Below, piece after piece: positions 45,259 to 55,315 of a DNA stretch of 64,000 nucleotides. Origin of the DNA: Amycolatopsis sp. cg9 (GTDB lineage: Bacteria > Actinomycetota > Actinomycetes > Mycobacteriales > Pseudonocardiaceae); assembly GCF_041346945.1 (NCBI RefSeq), contig NZ_CP166850.1:3100001-3164000 (forward strand), in the 5' to 3' direction. The notes beneath the pieces are model-generated. The model searched no databases. It was given only the letters and a program-made list of their open reading frames with translations, and was not told the DNA's origin. Each line of letters opens with the position of its first letter. Position 1 is the first letter of the stretch. The position numbers and the translations under genes were made by a program.

Positions 45259-45938
45259 CAGCGCAGTTTGCCGCTCAGCTGTTTCGGCGCACCGGGCACG
45301 ACGCTGATGAAGCCGTCAGCGAGCGCGATGCCCACGCGGCCGGCTTCGAGGTCGAGGTAGCTGACGGTCTTCCCGTCGGTCCGGAGCTGCCCGACGCCGA
45401 AGTGGGGCTGCTGGAGGAGAGCGTCGAGCTCCTGAGCCTCGCGGCTGCGAGCGGGGGCGTCGTCGAAGACGTCACTGACGGGCTGGTCCGGCCGAAAGTC
45501 CGCCTGCGGCAAGGTGAACGGCTTGATCGCCGCGGGTTCACCGGGCGGCAGTTTCGCGACGAGCGCGTCGGCGAGGTGGGTGTCGGGCGATACTCCATCG
45601 AGTTCGACCCGGTTCCCCCGGCAGACGACGGTGACCGCGGTCCGTCCGGTGGCGACGGCGAGAATGCCGATCTGCTCGGTCAGGTCGCGGGCGTAGGCGT
45701 GGAGCTCCGTCGCGGGCCGGTCGATGAGGTGGAGGACGTCCTCGAACTCGGGCGTGAAGCCGTTGCCTTGGGTGAAGCCGTATTCGCTGAGTTCTTCGAA
45801 AGCCGCGCGATTCACGTGGTTCTTCGCGGACGGCGGGATGTAGCGGAGACCGCCGGCGAAGACGGGGTGCGGGTCGCCACCACCGGTGTTGCGCAGGGCG
45901 GTGAGGAGGGTGTCGAGCGAGAAAGCGGCCTTGAGCAT
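45258..45938 (-). CDS. EspG-like type VII secretion-associated chaperone
   Basis: The 226-residue protein resembles the EspG family: an N-terminal region with a strand-rich start, a middle helical part (PATELHAYARDLTEQIGILAVATG), and the C-terminal RVGIALADGFISVVPGAPKQL. EspG proteins bind the tip of PE-PPE or PPE-like substrates in the cytoplasm and deliver them to the type VII secretion machine. Its start overlaps the stop of the PPE-like gene by one base (TAATG), matching a chaperone-substrate pair. No secretion ATPase gene is nearby. Confidence 0.75.
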   Translation of the reverse strand: MLKAAFSLDTLLTALRNTGGGDPHPVFAGGLRYIPPSAKNHVNRAAFEELSEYGFTQGNGFTPEFEDVLHLIDRPATELHAYARDLTEQIGILAVATGRTAVTVVCRGNRVELDGVSPDTHLADALVAKLPPGEPAAIKPFTLPQADFRPDQPVSDVFDDAPARSREAQELDALLQQPHFGVGQLRTDGKTVSYLDLEAGRVGIALADGFISVVPGAPKQLSGKLR

Positions 45939-47197
45939 TACTTCTTGATCCGGTTTTCGCCGATCACCGGGGGCATCGGTTTTTCGGTGAAGCCGCCGAA
46001 GGTTTCGTCGGGGTCGGGGTTTTGGAGGTAGGTGTTCTTCTTCTTTTCCCGGTCTTCTTCCTTGCCGCGGCCGCCTGCTACGGGAGCGCCGATGGGCATG
46101 CCGTTGGCCCCGCGAGCCCCGGCGGCGCCTCGCGCGGGGGCGCCGGGGAGGCGTTCCTCGGGAAGCCGGGCTCCGGTTCCGGCGCCGGGGTTGCGTACGC
46201 CTGCGGGGTTTCGTTGGCCGGGCTGGTTGGTGCCACCGGAGTTGTAGCCGCCGGTGCCGTTGCCGCCGGTGCCGTACCCGCCGGTGCTGTACCCGCCGGT
46301 GCTGTACGGGCCGGTGCCCGGCCCGAATCCGGCGTTCCCACCGAGGTTGCTGATGGGCTGCCCGATGGGCCCGAACTCATAGCCGGTCTGTGCAGCGGGG
46401 GGCATGACGGGCTTGGGAACGTAGCTGTCGGCGTGCGTCTGGTCCGCGGTCCCGGGGCGGTTCGCGTGCGTGTCGCCGCCGATCCCGGGTTGCTGGACGT
46501 GGTTCCGGTCCTGGGCTTGAACCTGCGTCTGATTCGGCCGCTGGTCCTGCTGGGTCCGCTGGTCCTGTTGGGTTCGCCGGTCCTGTTGCGCGGGCACCGC
46601 GGGCTTCCGCGCCCACTCACCGGTGTCGGTCTGGTTGGTTTTGGGTTGCGTGCCATCGTCCATGGAGACGGGCGCCCCGGAGTCAGCGAGCTGCGCGTAC
46701 TGGGCGGGCATCTGCCCCCCGTTGGCGGTGCTGGCGGAGTGGTAGGCACTGAAGGCGTCGATGTTGGCCTGGCTGTCGGCCTGCCACTTGGTGACTTTGG
46801 TGTTGTAGGAGTCCCAGCCTCCGCCGTTGAGCGCGTTGATGACGTCGTCGGCGCTGAGTTCGGGCGGTTGAGGAGCCACGGGCTTGACGGAGTTCTTGGC
46901 GGTCCCGAAGGACCCCATTTGAGCCCCGACAGCGGTCTGCGCGGTCTTGAGGTGAACAGCGTCGTCGGCAGCGGCGCGAACAAGGGGGAGCGTGGCGTCG
47001 GCGGCCGCGTCACCGGCACCGCCCTGCCAGCCGGACATGGTCTTGGCGCGGAGGGCACTGATCCGCTGAGTCCGCTCGACCATCCGATTGGCCAGCTGAT
47101 CGGCACTGTCATGGGCGTCGCCCAGCGAGTCGATGCCTTTGCCACCCGTGATCTGCTCATAGATCTGCGCCGCAGTGAGCGGCCCTTCGGCGACCAT
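45938..47197 (-). CDS. PPE-like type VII secretion substrate with low-complexity C terminus
   Basis: The 419-residue protein has an N-terminal helical domain (about 1-180) with a WxG turn (SGWQGG, Trp57) as in WXG100/PPE proteins. Then comes a Gln/Arg-rich stretch with repeated TQQDQR units and a Gly/Tyr/Thr-rich stretch with GGYSTGG-type repeats, and a charged end (REKKKNTYLQNPDPDE). ATG 47197 follows a GGGGTGA site and overlaps the lipoprotein stop. The N-terminal part fits export by a type VII system; the tail looks built for the outside of the cell. Function unknown. Confidence 0.78.
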   Translation of the reverse strand: MVAEGPLTAAQIYEQITGGKGIDSLGDAHDSADQLANRMVERTQRISALRAKTMSGWQGGAGDAAADATLPLVRAAADDAVHLKTAQTAVGAQMGSFGTAKNSVKPVAPQPPELSADDVINALNGGGWDSYNTKVTKWQADSQANIDAFSAYHSASTANGGQMPAQYAQLADSGAPVSMDDGTQPKTNQTDTGEWARKPAVPAQQDRRTQQDQRTQQDQRPNQTQVQAQDRNHVQQPGIGGDTHANRPGTADQTHADSYVPKPVMPPAAQTGYEFGPIGQPISNLGGNAGFGPGTGPYSTGGYSTGGYGTGGNGTGGYNSGGTNQPGQRNPAGVRNPGAGTGARLPEERLPGAPARGAAGARGANGMPIGAPVAGGRGKEEDREKKKNTYLQNPDPDETFGGFTEKPMPPVIGENRIKK

Positions 47198-47823
47198 TAT
47201 TTCACCCCGCGAAGGTTGCCAAGTACCTGAGTGGCGATGTCGTGAGCGGCCACACAAGGATCTTTTTTGCCGATATTGCTTTCGGATTGCGCGACGTGGA
47301 TGTCAACAGCCTGGATGTCGCTCACCCCGACCGCGACGGCACATCGGCCACGAGACGTCCGCTCGTCGTTGACACCGTAGGCGACGAGGGGAAATCCATT
47401 GATCGCTTCCAAAGGTTGGAAGAACTGATACTGCTTGTCCTTAGCCTCGTAGACGCTCGTCAGCCCCAGTTGGTCTGCGCTCATGAAGATGACTCCGACG
47501 CCGGCTTGGGAAACGTCCGCCGAATCCCACGAGCAAGTTGGTCCGGCGGGAGCCTGTAAGTCAGGCTTCCCTGACACATTGGAACCCAGGAGCTCGGCTA
47601 TTTGAGAGTCAGTCAATGCGTCGCACGGAGCCTGTTTGAACCGGGTCACGTCGATCGGATGCTCCACCTTGGGAACCCCCGGGCCCGGTACTGCGCTGCT
47701 GCTCCCGGATGAGTGGCTCGCGCTGGGCGTAGGGCTGGAAGCCGACGGCGTTCCTGGGTTTGTTGTCGAGCACGCGGCCGCCGCGAACAACAATGCGCTG
47801 AGCATCGGGACGGTGCGGCGCAT
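47197..47823 (-). CDS. DUF3558 lipoprotein
   Basis: The 208-residue product has a lipoprotein signal (LLFAAAACS, lipidated cysteine near residue 18), a Ser/Pro/Thr linker and a DUF3558 domain with the two-cysteine pattern APCDALTDSQIAELLG, PTCSWDSADVS, and a late cysteine pair in GRCAVAV and KDPCVAAH. DUF3558 proteins are surface lipoproteins of actinomycetes with unknown function. It is the second gene of the four-gene cluster; both boundaries are start-stop overlaps, indicating tight co-translation. Confidence 0.85.
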   Translation of the reverse strand: MRRTVPMLSALLFAAAACSTTNPGTPSASSPTPSASHSSGSSSAVPGPGVPKVEHPIDVTRFKQAPCDALTDSQIAELLGSNVSGKPDLQAPAGPTCSWDSADVSQAGVGVIFMSADQLGLTSVYEAKDKQYQFFQPLEAINGFPLVAYGVNDERTSRGRCAVAVGVSDIQAVDIHVAQSESNIGKKDPCVAAHDIATQVLGNLRGVK

Positions 47824-48245
47824 CAGAGGCTGCCTCCGGTCTGCGTGATCTCTGTGGAGTGGTCATCTTCGGCCCGTGCGTATTTGCCCAACGCGGCCTT
47901 GAGCTTGGCGGCCATGCTGCGGCAGTACTCTTCCCGGTCGGCGAGGGTCGACAGCAGTGCGTTTCCGGACTGCTGGATCTTCTCCGCGTTGCCGCCACTC
48001 GCGTACTCGAGGCCAGGGCCCTCGACGCGCGTGAGTGTGACGGCTTGCTCCTGGTCATGCTTGAACTCGTTCGCCAGCTCGTTCCACTCACGCACCAGCT
48101 CATGCAGCGTGGCCTCGTCATACCGAAACCCCGCCCCACCAGAACCATCCCCACCCGCCGGCCCATAGGACCCGGCCCGCCGTACCCCGTTCGGGCCCGG
48201 CAACTCCCAATCCTCACCCGGTGCGTAAACCGGCGGCTCAGACAC
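47823..48245 (-). CDS. helical protein with C-terminal YxxxE, candidate type VII substrate
   Basis: The 140-residue protein is predicted helical after a Gly/Pro-rich start. Two helices (ATLHELVREWNELANEFKHD and GNAEKIQQSGNALLSTLADREEYCRSMAAK) flank a GPG turn instead of a WxG motif. After them comes YARAE (Tyr122 to Glu126), which fits the YxxxD/E export signal of type VII substrates, 15 residues from the end. GTG 48245 heads the operon. No named family is recognised, but its place before DUF3558, PPE-like and EspG-like genes supports a secretion role. Confidence 0.7.
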   Translation of the reverse strand: MSEPPVYAPGEDWELPGPNGVRRAGSYGPAGGDGSGGAGFRYDEATLHELVREWNELANEFKHDQEQAVTLTRVEGPGLEYASGGNAEKIQQSGNALLSTLADREEYCRSMAAKLKAALGKYARAEDDHSTEITQTGGSL

Positions 48246-48372
48246 ACCCCACCACCGAAAACGTCGTCATCAGCTCTCCCCTAGCCAACAGCGTGCTCCA
48301 CCCCGAGCACCCTGCGTATCCGACGCACCGCACCTTACCAGGGTTCCCAAACCCCGAACCCGGGCGCGAAAC

Positions 48373-48399
48373 GGGGGCCGCGAAACCGTCGCGGCCCCC
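48373..48399. terminator. hairpin after the secreted protein gene
   Basis: GGGGGCCGCGA and TCGCGGCCCCC form an 11-bp perfect stem with a 5-base loop, 7 bp beyond the 48407 stop on the minus strand. Only a weak GTTTCG tract follows, so termination is probable but not certain. Confidence 0.65.
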
Positions 48400-48406
48400 G
48401 GAAACG

Positions 48407-49045
48407 TCACGGTGTGGGAGAACAGGAAGTGTGTCCCAGCACCACCTGGCCGCTGATCCCCGAAGCCGGGAGGAAATCGATCCGCAGCATCGTCAACCCG
48501 ATGCTTCCGTCGCCCGGGAGGTTCTGGATGTTGAACACCGCGTTCGCCAGTACCGTTCCGTTGGACTTCTTGATCGGGGACACGTACCCCACCGGTACCG
48601 GGCTCGGCGGGTTCGCGATGCCCGACATCCCGCCGAACGACCAGCTCGCGTTCGTCTGGGTCTGGGTGGCCGCGCACTTCACCGTGAACGTCGACAGCTT
48701 GACGCGCGGGCCGCCCGTGCTCACCAGGGCCGAGAGTTCGAAGTTCTTGCCCGTTGCCGTGGACATGGTCGATGTCGCGTCCGTTTCCGGGTCCGTCACC
48801 GTGGTCGTGCAGGACGAGGTGCCGCCGCCGAAGGTGATGCCCGTTTTCGAAACGACCTGGGCCGTTGCGCTGGTGGGGCCGTCGATCGAGCAGTGGCCCT
48901 GGGTCGGGACCTTGATCGTCGAGCCCGCTTTCGTGAACTCCGCCGAGCCGATGTTGGCCACGCCCGGTTGCGGGCTGGCCTGGGCCGGCGCCGCGAGTCC
49001 GGCCAACAACAGCAGCGTTCCGGCGAGAGCGGTGGTGGTGCGCAT
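48407..49045 (-). CDS. secreted protein of unknown function
   Basis: The 212-residue product has a signal peptide (MRTTTALAGTLLLLAGLAAP, cleaved near AQA-SPQP) and a Ser/Thr/Gly-rich beta-type mature domain with four cysteines (GHCSI, TSSCTTT, TVKCAAT, HTSCSPT) that could form two disulfides. It resembles secreted choice-of-anchor-type proteins of actinomycetes but I cannot name a family with confidence. It is transcribed toward the secretion-satellite cluster and is divergent from the polyprenyl synthase gene. Confidence 0.75.
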   Translation of the reverse strand: MRTTTALAGTLLLLAGLAAPAQASPQPGVANIGSAEFTKAGSTIKVPTQGHCSIDGPTSATAQVVSKTGITFGGGTSSCTTTVTDPETDATSTMSTATGKNFELSALVSTGGPRVKLSTFTVKCAATQTQTNASWSFGGMSGIANPPSPVPVGYVSPIKKSNGTVLANAVFNIQNLPGDGSIGLTMLRIDFLPASGISGQVVLGHTSCSPTP

Positions 49046-49293
49046 GTCGCTGTCCTCCTTGCCGACCGGGAGAGCCGCCGGTCCTCAAGGCTGAATATCC
49101 GCTCGCCGGAGACGTCCGTTGCGCCCGAAATCGTCAACCACCCGTTCGTGGATCATGAACCACCCCCTCCGGTGACCCGGGCGGGTGTCATGTTCGTCAC
49201 CGTTTCCGCAGGACAGCGGGTAAACGACCGCGCGGGGTAGCCACTACGCTCAAGGGACAACCCGACCGGTGCACGAGTAGAAGCGGAGCCGAC

Positions 49294-50352
49294 GTGTCTG
49301 TGCCTTCCCCAGCCCCCGGGGCGGGATCCCTCCCCGCTGCGCCGGGTGGCGCCCTCGAGGACCTGCGGGCGTCGGTCGGCTTGCGCATCGCCGACGAAGC
49401 CCTGCTCCGTGCGATCGCCGGCGGGCTGGCCGACGTCGAGAAGCTGCTGCGCGAGGTCGTCCGCAGCGACGTCCAGGCCGTCAACGACGCCGCGTTGCAC
49501 CTGGTCGAGGCGGGGGGCAAACGCTTCCGTCCGCTGTTCACGCTGCTGTCCGCGCAGTTCGGCCCCAAGCAGGACGACCACGTCGTGATCGCCGCCGCCG
49601 CGGTCGAGCTGGTGCACCTGGCCACGCTCTACCACGACGACGTCATGGACGAGGCCGACATGCGGCGCGGCGCCGAGAGCGTCAACGCCCGCTGGGACAA
49701 CACCATCGCCATCCTGACCGGCGACTTCCTCTTCGCCCACGCCTCGCGCCTGGTCGCCGACCTGGGCACGGACGCCGCGCGGATCATCGCCGAGACCTTC
49801 GGCGAGCTGGTCACCGGGCAGATGCGCGAGACCGTCGGCCCCGGACCGGGTGACGACGCCGTCGCGCACTACCTCACCGTGATCGCGCAGAAGACCGGCT
49901 CGCTGATCGCCACGTCCGGCCGGTTCGGCGGGATGATGTCCGGCGCCGCCGAGGAGCACATCGAGGCGCTGCGCCGGTTCGGCGACATCATCGGCACCGC
50001 GTTCCAGATCTCCGACGACATCATCGACATCGCGTCGCCGTCGGCCGAGCTCGGCAAGGCGCAGGGCACCGACCTGCGCGAAGGCGTCCGGACGCTGCCC
50101 ATGCTCTACGCGCTGGCCGACCCCGGGACCGACCCCCGGCTGTTCGAGCTGCTGTCCGGCCCGATCGGCGACGACGCCCTCGTCCGGGAGGCGCTGGAGC
50201 TGCTGCGCGCCAGTAGCGGACTCGAACGCGCGCGCGTCACCCTTTCCGACTACGCTCAGCGCGCGCGAGCCGAGCTCACCGCGCTGCCCGCGTCCCCCGC
50301 CCGGGACGCGTGCGAATCGGTTGCCGACTACCTGGTCGCGCGCACGCACTGA
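49294..50352 (+). CDS. polyprenyl diphosphate synthase (GrcC1-like)
   Basis: The 352-residue trans-prenyltransferase has both aspartate-rich motifs, YHDDVMDEADMRRG and FQISDDIIDI, and the GGKRFRP substrate motif. It should extend farnesyl or geranylgeranyl diphosphate with isopentenyl diphosphate to the chain used by MenA. The residues before the first motif are alanine, valine, leucine and histidine (AVELVHLATL), consistent with a medium to long product, but chain length cannot be fixed by eye. GTG 49294 has a GGAG site, and TACGCT near 49238 may be its -10 box. Matches mycobacterial grcC1 by context. Confidence 0.92.
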   Translation: MSVPSPAPGAGSLPAAPGGALEDLRASVGLRIADEALLRAIAGGLADVEKLLREVVRSDVQAVNDAALHLVEAGGKRFRPLFTLLSAQFGPKQDDHVVIAAAAVELVHLATLYHDDVMDEADMRRGAESVNARWDNTIAILTGDFLFAHASRLVADLGTDAARIIAETFGELVTGQMRETVGPGPGDDAVAHYLTVIAQKTGSLIATSGRFGGMMSGAAEEHIEALRRFGDIIGTAFQISDDIIDIASPSAELGKAQGTDLREGVRTLPMLYALADPGTDPRLFELLSGPIGDDALVREALELLRASSGLERARVTLSDYAQRARAELTALPASPARDACESVADYLVARTH

Positions 50353-50369
50353 ACTAGGGGCAGAGATAG

Positions 50370-51623
50370 ATGTCCATTTTCGGACAGGTTTGGCTGTGGA
50401 GCCTGGCGGCGTTCTTCGTCGGGGTGTTCCTCACCTGGCTGGTGCTGGTGCTGCCGCTCCGCAAGAGCGTCCGCAAGCTCGAAAGCGCGCTGGCCCAGGC
50501 CCACGCCGACGCCGCGCGCACGCCCGCGAACGCCGGCGCGGCGGGCACCCAGGTGTTCTCGCGGCCGGAGCCGCGGCCCGAGCCGGAGCCGTCCCGCCAG
50601 GAGACCTCCTACCCGGGCACGCTGGTCTCGACGCCGCCGATCCACCGCGACGACGTCCACGACGACATCGACCAGGACTTCGCCGAGCTCGACTCGCAGG
50701 TGCCGTCGCGGACGCCGCCGGAGCCCGAGCGCGAGGAGACCTACGAGCCGGAGCCGGAGCCCGCGGACGACGACGACCCGTACCGGACCGCGGCGACGCA
50801 GTTCCTGACGCCGGTCCCCGAGCCCGAGCCGGAAGCGGACCCGTACCGCTCCACCGCGACGGAGTACCTGGTCCCCGACGACGAACCCGAGCCCGCCACC
50901 CCGGCGCTTTCGCGCCTGGAGCAGCAGCTCGACCCGGACTCGACGGCGGGCTCGCTGTTCCAGTCGCCGTCCGCGGAGCAGCACTCCCCGGATCCGGACT
51001 GGTTCGACCACGAGCCGCCCGCCGAGCGGTCGGCGTTCGAGGAGCCGATGGAGCGCACGCGGTACCTCAGCGCACCCGTCGGTTCGGCGGAGGAAGAGGT
51101 CGAAGAGGCCGAGGAAGCCGAGCCGCCGCAGTACGCGTTCGGCGGTGACGAGGCGACCGGCGGCGAGCTGGACGTGCCGCCGGAGACCCCGGCCGAGGCG
51201 ACCCAGGTCCTGCCGAAGCGGCAGCCGCGCGAGGCGACGGTCCGGGGTGGCTTCGACGCGCCCCAGCCGATCCAGCCGTCGATGCGCACGGTCGAGCGGC
51301 GCGACCCCGACCTGTCCGGCGGGCACAGCGGCTCGCTGTTCGAGCCCTCGGTGCAGCCGAACCAGGCCGCGGTCTCCGCGCCCGAGCCGCCGCCCGCGCG
51401 GCAGGCGGCCGGCGACGCGGTCCCGCCCGGCCCGTTCGGCCCCGGCTCGGCGATGCCCCGGCCCGGCGGCGGCGCGCCCAGCGACAGCTTCGCGGTGAAG
51501 GCGAGCGTCACGGCGTTGCGGTACTGCACGGAGGAGTCGGCGCAGTTCCCGAAGATGGTCGCCGAGGTCTGGTTCCGGACCGCCGAGGACGCCGAGCGCG
51601 TCGGGTTCCGCCCGCTCACCTGA
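50370..51623 (+). CDS. membrane-anchored acidic protein with C-terminal sunset-like domain
   Basis: The 417-residue product has an N-terminal membrane anchor (LWSLAAFFVGVFLTWLVLVL), about 320 residues of Pro/Glu/Asp-rich disordered sequence, and a compact C-terminal domain of about 45 residues (SFAVKASVTALRYCTEESAQF, then VAEVWFRTAEDAERVGFRP). That end resembles the small sunset domain, which usually contains AEVWF and GFRP. The function is not known. It starts 17 bp after the polyprenyl synthase gene and overlaps the convergent VOC gene by 8 bp. Confidence 0.78.
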   Translation: MSIFGQVWLWSLAAFFVGVFLTWLVLVLPLRKSVRKLESALAQAHADAARTPANAGAAGTQVFSRPEPRPEPEPSRQETSYPGTLVSTPPIHRDDVHDDIDQDFAELDSQVPSRTPPEPEREETYEPEPEPADDDDPYRTAATQFLTPVPEPEPEADPYRSTATEYLVPDDEPEPATPALSRLEQQLDPDSTAGSLFQSPSAEQHSPDPDWFDHEPPAERSAFEEPMERTRYLSAPVGSAEEEVEEAEEAEPPQYAFGGDEATGGELDVPPETPAEATQVLPKRQPREATVRGGFDAPQPIQPSMRTVERRDPDLSGGHSGSLFEPSVQPNQAAVSAPEPPPARQAAGDAVPPGPFGPGSAMPRPGGGAPSDSFAVKASVTALRYCTEESAQFPKMVAEVWFRTAEDAERVGFRPLT

Positions 51624-51969
51624 GTTCCGTTTCGGCCGCCTGGAACAGGACCAGGGCGGCGCCGCCGGGGTCGGTGACGACCACCAGGGAGCCGACCGGC
51701 AGGTCGGTGCGCTCGCGCACGAGGGTTCCGCCCAGTGCCACCGCTTTCGCGGCCGCGGCGTCCACATCGGGCACCGGCGCGTAGGGCAGCCACTGCGGGG
51801 CCCGGTCGTCACCGGGGGCCAGTTCGGTGAGGCCGCCCCACGGTGCGCCGTCCGACGTCAGCAGGGGGCCGGTCGCCTCCCAGCCCAGCAACTCGGCGAA
51901 GAAGCGCTTGCTGCCGTCGGCGTCGGCGGTGCGGACGTCGAAGAACACGAAAGGTGAATCAGGTCGCAT
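51616..51969 (-). CDS. VOC (glyoxalase/dioxygenase) superfamily protein
   Basis: The 117-residue protein has one beta-alpha-beta-beta-beta module pair typical of the vicinal oxygen chelate fold: FVFFDVRTADADGSKRFFAELLGW, then VPDVDAAAAKAVALGGTLV and VVTDPGGAALVLFQ. Small stand-alone members of this type act as glyoxalase-like, resistance or unknown enzymes. The usual His/Glu metal ligands are not obvious, so catalysis is uncertain. It ends inside the 3' end of the sunset-domain gene on the other strand. Confidence 0.85.
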   Translation of the reverse strand: MRPDSPFVFFDVRTADADGSKRFFAELLGWEATGPLLTSDGAPWGGLTELAPGDDRAPQWLPYAPVPDVDAAAAKAVALGGTLVRERTDLPVGSLVVVTDPGGAALVLFQAAETELR

Positions 51970-52020
51970 GACCTGAAACTTAGGACACCTGTCCCAATGG
52001 AGGCAACCCCAGCGACGAGG

Positions 52021-52051
52021 AAGGCCGCCACGCGCTGGGCGTGGCGGCCTT
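52021..52051. terminator. hairpin downstream of korB
   Basis: AAGGCCGCCACGC and its exact complement form a 13-bp stem around GCTGG, 15 bp after the korB stop on the minus strand. The A-tract at 52062-52066 precedes the hairpin on that strand's template side, and no U-tract follows it. Confidence 0.75.
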
Positions 52052-52066
52052 CGGAAGAGCGAAAAA

Positions 52067-53127
52067 CTAGGCGACCGTCCAGGTGTCCTTGCCGCGCAGC
52101 AGACCCTGCAGGTCCGGCTTGCGGGCCGCGCGGGCCTGCTCGACCTGGGCGCGGGCGCCGTCGTCGTACGTCGGGCGCTCGACCTGGCGGAGGATGCCCG
52201 TCGGCACGTGGTTGAGGCTCTGGTCGCCCAGGCGCGACAGCGCGAACGCGTACGACGTGTCGTGGATCGACGGGTCGTGCACCACGACGTTGTCCTCGCC
52301 GATGTCGGCGACCTTCGCGACGTCCAGGCCGCCCCAGTCGCCCCGCTTGACGCCGAACTCCTGGTTCGGGCCGAAGCGGATCGGCTCGCCCGCGCGCAGC
52401 GGGATCAGGCGCGTGGCGGCCTCGTCGGCGTCCTTGAGGACGTCGAACGCGCCGTCGTTGAAGATCGGGCAGTTCTGGTAGATCTCCACCAGCGCCGACC
52501 CGCGGTGCTTCGCCGCCGCCTCGAGGACCTCAGTGAGGCCCTTGCGGTCGGAGTCCATCGCCCGGCCCACGAACGACGCCTCCGCGCCGATCGCCAGCGA
52601 CAGCGGGTTGAACGGCGTGTCCACCGAACCCATCGGCGTCGACTTCGTGACCATGCCCTGGCCCGACGTCGGCGAGTACTGGCCCTTGGTCAGGCCGTAG
52701 ATGCGGTTGTTGAACAGCAGGATCTTGATGTTCACGTTGCGGCGCAGCGCGTGGATCAGGTGGTTGCCGCCGATGGACAGCGCGTCGCCGTCGCCGGTGA
52801 CGACCCACACCGACAGGTCTTCGCGCGTGGTCGCGAGGCCGGTCGCGATCGACGGCGCGCGGCCGTGGATCGAGTGCATGCCGTAGGTGTTGAGGTAGTA
52901 CGGGAAGCGCGACGAGCAGCCGATGCCCGAGATGAACACGATGTTCTCGCGCTTGAGCCCCAGCGTCGGCAGGAACGACTGGACCGCGTTGAGCACGACG
53001 TAGTCGCCGCACCCCGGGCACCAGCGGACTTCCTGGTCCGACTTGTAGTCCTTCGCTTTTTGCGGCTCTTCGGTGGTCGGGACGAGGTCCAGACCCCCGA
53101 GAGTCGGCAGCCCCAGATCGATCGCGG

Positions 53128-53131
<4 letters not shown>
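52067..53131 (-). CDS. korB: 2-oxoglutarate:ferredoxin oxidoreductase beta subunit (KorB)
   Basis: The 354-residue subunit binds thiamine diphosphate. EVRWCPGCGDYVVLNAVQ is the N-terminal CxxC motif, SGIGCSSRFPYY and the metal/ThDP motif TGDGDALSIGGNHL...LFNN follow. With KorA it oxidatively decarboxylates 2-oxoglutarate to succinyl-CoA while reducing ferredoxin, an oxygen-tolerant variant in actinobacteria. GTG 53131 overlaps the korA stop by 4 bp; the longer frame upstream is an antisense-like extension inside korA. Confidence 0.95.
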
Positions 53132-55053
<1,922 letters not shown>

Positions 55054-55239
55054 GAGTCAGGGAATCCCTCTCTCCCGACGTTGCGGCCGTCGATCGCCTG
55101 CCCGGTGTCGCGACAGGCGGATCACCAGGCACTACCACGAGGTTAGCTCGCGCCCGGCGCCCATGTTTCCGCGCGTCCGGGGTCGCTGGCGACCTCTGTC
55201 ATGCGCTGTCGGTCCTCTGTGCTGGTCCGACAAATACCT

Positions 55240-55259
55240 GTAACCGATGGTAACGGTTA
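55240..55259. promoter_or_regulatory. GTAAC direct repeat and TAACCG inverted repeat upstream of korA
   Basis: GTAAC occurs at 55240-55244 and 55250-55254 (10-bp period), and TAACCG/CGGTTA arms (55241-55246, 55254-55259) form an inverted repeat. The block sits in the divergent-free gap between korA and the enoyl-CoA hydratase 3' end. Direct GTAAC repeats resemble MtrA-type sites, but spacing and context do not prove this. Confidence 0.4.
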
Positions 55260-55315
55260 ACTTAGGGGCCCTGCTGTGATGCGCGTCTCGCGGCGCCGCG
55301 TCCACCTGGTGGGAT

